Assembly (NCBI GenBank): GCA_028711965.1
Contig: JAQTRD010000004.1
Location: forward strand, 1 to 13,378
Length of the DNA: 13,378 nt
Reading direction: 5' to 3'
Source: Candidatus Colwelliibacteriota bacterium
GTDB taxonomy: Bacteria; Patescibacteriota; Minisyncoccia; UBA6257; Colwellbacteraceae
The number at the start of each line of letters is the position of its first letter. Within the stretch, counting starts at the first letter, position 1. The notes below the pieces were generated by a model. That model saw only the letters and a program-made list of their open reading frames with translations, searched no databases and had not been told where the DNA came from. A program made the position numbers and the translations under genes. Shown here one piece after another: positions 11,602 through 13,378 of the stretch.

Positions 11602-13378
11602 TCAAAGTGACGCTTCCCTGTCAATTTTACCCCCTTTTTCAAGCCCTTCTCCGGCTTTTTCCTCGCCCTCTTTCTCGATTTCTTCTTCTGCCTCTTCGAC
11701 AAAGAACTCATTTCTATAGGCCGTTCCTATCGGAAGAAGCCGGCCAATTATCACATTTTCCTTAAGCCCCTTCAGAGCGTCTATTCTGCCTTCGCTCGCC
11801 GCGGTTACAAGCACTCTCGCCGTTTCTTGGAATGAGGCAGCCGACAGGAATCCTTCCGAGGTCAACGCAGCTTTTGTGATGCCTAGCAGGAGCTCCTCGG
11901 CCCGCGCCGGCTCACGTCCTTCTTTCTTGAGGGACCTATTCACTTCGAAGAATCTGGATTTATCCACGACTTCCCCGATAACGAATTCGCTGTCTCCGGA
12001 AGTGGTTATTCTGACTCTTCCGAACATTTGCCTTATGACAACTTCTATATGCTTGTTGTTTATTCCCGCTCCTTCAGAGAGATATATTCTCTGTATTTCT
12101 TGAGTTATATAACGATAAACCGCTTCCTTTCCGCGAAGGTTGAAGAGTTCTTTAAGATCAAGACTTCCTTCCGAAACGGCGTATCCTTTCTCGATTGTCT
12201 GCCCGGTTTCTACGTTAAGAAGAATAGATCTCGGGAACTGATATTCCACTATTTTCTCTTTCTTCGATTTTCCTCCGATAGCTTTCAATCGAACAACTCT
12301 TACCGAGTCCTTCTCCTCTATTGAATCAACGACAGCGTCAACATCCGCAAGGACCGCTTTTCCTTTAGGAGAGCGCACCTCAAACAACTCTTCCACACGG
12401 GGAAGACCAGACGTAATGTCGGCGCGAGCAGCTCCTCCGGAGTGCGTAGTTCTAAGGGTGAGCTGCGTTCCCGGCTCTCCAATGGATTGGGCGGCAACTA
12501 TACCAACAGCTTCTCCGACTTTAATCGGGGCATTATCGCCGAGATCAAGCCCGTAACATTTGGCGCAGACTCCGTACAAAGTCTTACAAGTGAGAGGCGA
12601 TCTGACTTTTACCGATTGCACGTTGGACTCTTCTATCTCTTGAGCAATCTTTGAAGTTATCTGTTCTCCTGCCCTGACAATAATATGGTTTCCGGACTTA
12701 ACGTCTTCAACCGGGGTTCTTGAGAAAAGCCTGTCGGAGAACTTATGTCCATAATCGCCTCCGTCATCTCTCTTTACCTCGATTCCCTCTTTCGTCCGGC
12801 AATCTTCCTCTCTGACTATGACGTCTTGAGCAACGTCAATCATCCTTCTCGTGAGATATCCGGCTTCAGCGGTCTTTAAGGCGGTGTCAACAAGTCCCTT
12901 TCTGTTTCCATGAACGGAATTGAAGTATTGCAGCGGAGTGAATCCTTCCTTGTAACAAGAAGTAACCGGAAGATCGATTGTCTCTCCCTGCGGGTTCTTA
13001 ACAAGTCCCCTCATACCCATCATTTGGTTAAGCTGTTCCCAGCTTCCCCTTGCTCCGGAAGAAACAATCTTGTAGACAGGATTTTTCTTATCAAACGCGG
13101 TTGAGACAATTTTTTCAACCTGCTCTTTGGTATTGTTCCATATCTCGATAACTCGAGCTCTCTTTTCATCAATCGTAAGAAGACCCTCTTGATATTGCCC
13201 TTCTATCTTTTCAACCACGTCATGGGCCTCTTTTAATATCTTGTCCTTTTCTTCAGGAACAGTGAGGTCAGAGATACTCCAAGTGATTCCCGATATAGTC
13301 GCGTATTGGAACCCTAGCTGCGATATGGCGTCAAGGATATCATTAGTCCTTTCAAAGCCGTATTTCTCGATAATCTTT
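11602..13378 (-). CDS. rpoC: RNA polymerase subunit beta' (C-terminal 591 residues; 5' end outside window)
   Basis: The frame stays open to the window edge, so the gene is truncated there. The first visible residues (KIIEKYGFERTNDILD) are already mid-protein, and the GTG at 13218 is an internal valine. Visible parts in order: the LGFQYATISGIT region; GARGSWEQLNQMMGMRGLV with the trigger-loop region; EGFTPLQYF and GYLTRRMIDVAQDVIV; the second zinc-finger cysteines, EEDC then SPLTC, GVC and AKC; VGIVAAQSIGEPGTQLTLRT; the jaw/insert region; and the clamp-closing C-terminal part (LTSEGFLSAASFQETARVL, then LKGLKENVIIGRLLPIGT). A Glu/Lys/Gly-rich tail of about 35 residues ends it. It catalyses RNA synthesis with beta, alpha and sigma. 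rpoB should lie beyond the window. Confidence 0.98.
   Translation of the reverse strand, partial: KIIEKYGFERTNDILDAISQLGFQYATISGITWSISDLTVPEEKDKILKEAHDVVEKIEGQYQEGLLTIDEKRARVIEIWNNTKEQVEKIVSTAFDKKNPVYKIVSSGARGSWEQLNQMMGMRGLVKNPQGETIDLPVTSCYKEGFTPLQYFNSVHGNRKGLVDTALKTAEAGYLTRRMIDVAQDVIVREEDCRTKEGIEVKRDDGGDYGHKFSDRLFSRTPVEDVKSGNHIIVRAGEQITSKIAQEIEESNVQSVKVRSPLTCKTLYGVCAKCYGLDLGDNAPIKVGEAVGIVAAQSIGEPGTQLTLRTTHSGGAARADITSGLPRVEELFEVRSPKGKAVLADVDAVVDSIEEKDSVRVVRLKAIGGKSKKEKIVEYQFPRSILLNVETGQTIEKGYAVSEGSLDLKELFNLRGKEAVYRYITQEIQRIYLSEGAGINNKHIEVVIRQMFGRVRITTSGDSEFVIGEVVDKSRFFEVNRSLKKEGREPARAEELLLGITKAALTSEGFLSAASFQETARVLVTAASEGRIDALKGLKENVIIGRLLPIGTAYRNEFFVEEAEEEIEKEGEEKAGEGLEKGGKIDREASL

Noticed and set aside
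11602..13218. rpoC starting at the GTG at 13218
   Set aside because: The frame continues upstream to the window edge with clear RpoC sequence. The GTG is an internal valine.
1..13378. UGA recoding to glycine, as in some CPR lineages
   Set aside because: TGA is used as a real stop at the ends of the PilO-like gene and ssb, and no frame needs read-through.
1..13378. CRISPR array, transposase, integrase or defence genes
   Set aside because: No regularly spaced repeats and no such protein motifs were seen on either strand.

Overview
This window looks like part of a compact bacterial chromosome, probably from a small-genome lineage of the Patescibacteria/CPR type (Parcubacteria-like). That placement is inference. 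It rests on tightly packed single-copy core genes, a very short Rel protein, an S6 with a long acidic tail, tRNA genes without an encoded CCA, and -10 boxes lying almost on the start codons. No marker search could be run. The standard code fits: TGA is used as a true stop (for example at the ends of the PilO-like gene and ssb).

Layout, left to right. 1-300: a long imperfect inverted repeat, then tRNA-Ile(GAT) on the minus strand. 300-1060: a minus-strand pair, a PilO-like pilus assembly protein and a 76-residue membrane protein whose start overlaps its stop. 1096-4149: plus-strand dprA and topA, separated by 180 bases rich in hairpins. 4160-4651: a minus-strand zinc-ribbon/membrane protein of unknown function, sharing one terminator with topA. 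4759-6450: a short bifunctional-type Rel (p)ppGpp enzyme, plus strand. 6532-8502: parA-parB on the minus strand. 8599-8680: tRNA-Leu(CAA), plus strand, followed by about 360 bases without genes but packed with hairpins, including an exact 17-base copy of the tRNA 3' end. 9043-9759: a membrane-anchored DsbA-like oxidoreductase with its own promoter. 9811-13378: a minus-strand run rpoC (5' part outside the window), rpsF, ssb, rpsR and a PAP2 phosphatase, with gaps of only 4-21 bases.

Functionally the window is mostly housekeeping: transcription, translation, ssDNA binding, supercoiling, chromosome segregation and the stringent response, plus envelope functions (thiol oxidation, lipid phosphate hydrolysis, pilus). 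PilO-like and dprA are divergent from overlapping -10 boxes, and ssb is nearby. This fits a natural-competence or DNA-uptake lifestyle but does not prove it.

The most unusual signals are non-coding. They are: the tRNA-Leu 3'-end duplication flanking a 190-base hairpin-rich segment; the large inverted repeat behind tRNA-Ile; a consistent promoter layout implying leaderless mRNAs for dprA, topA, rel, parA and the dsbA-like gene; and terminators in which the stop codons themselves form part of the hairpin. I see no CRISPR array, insertion sequence, toxin-antitoxin pair or defence system here.
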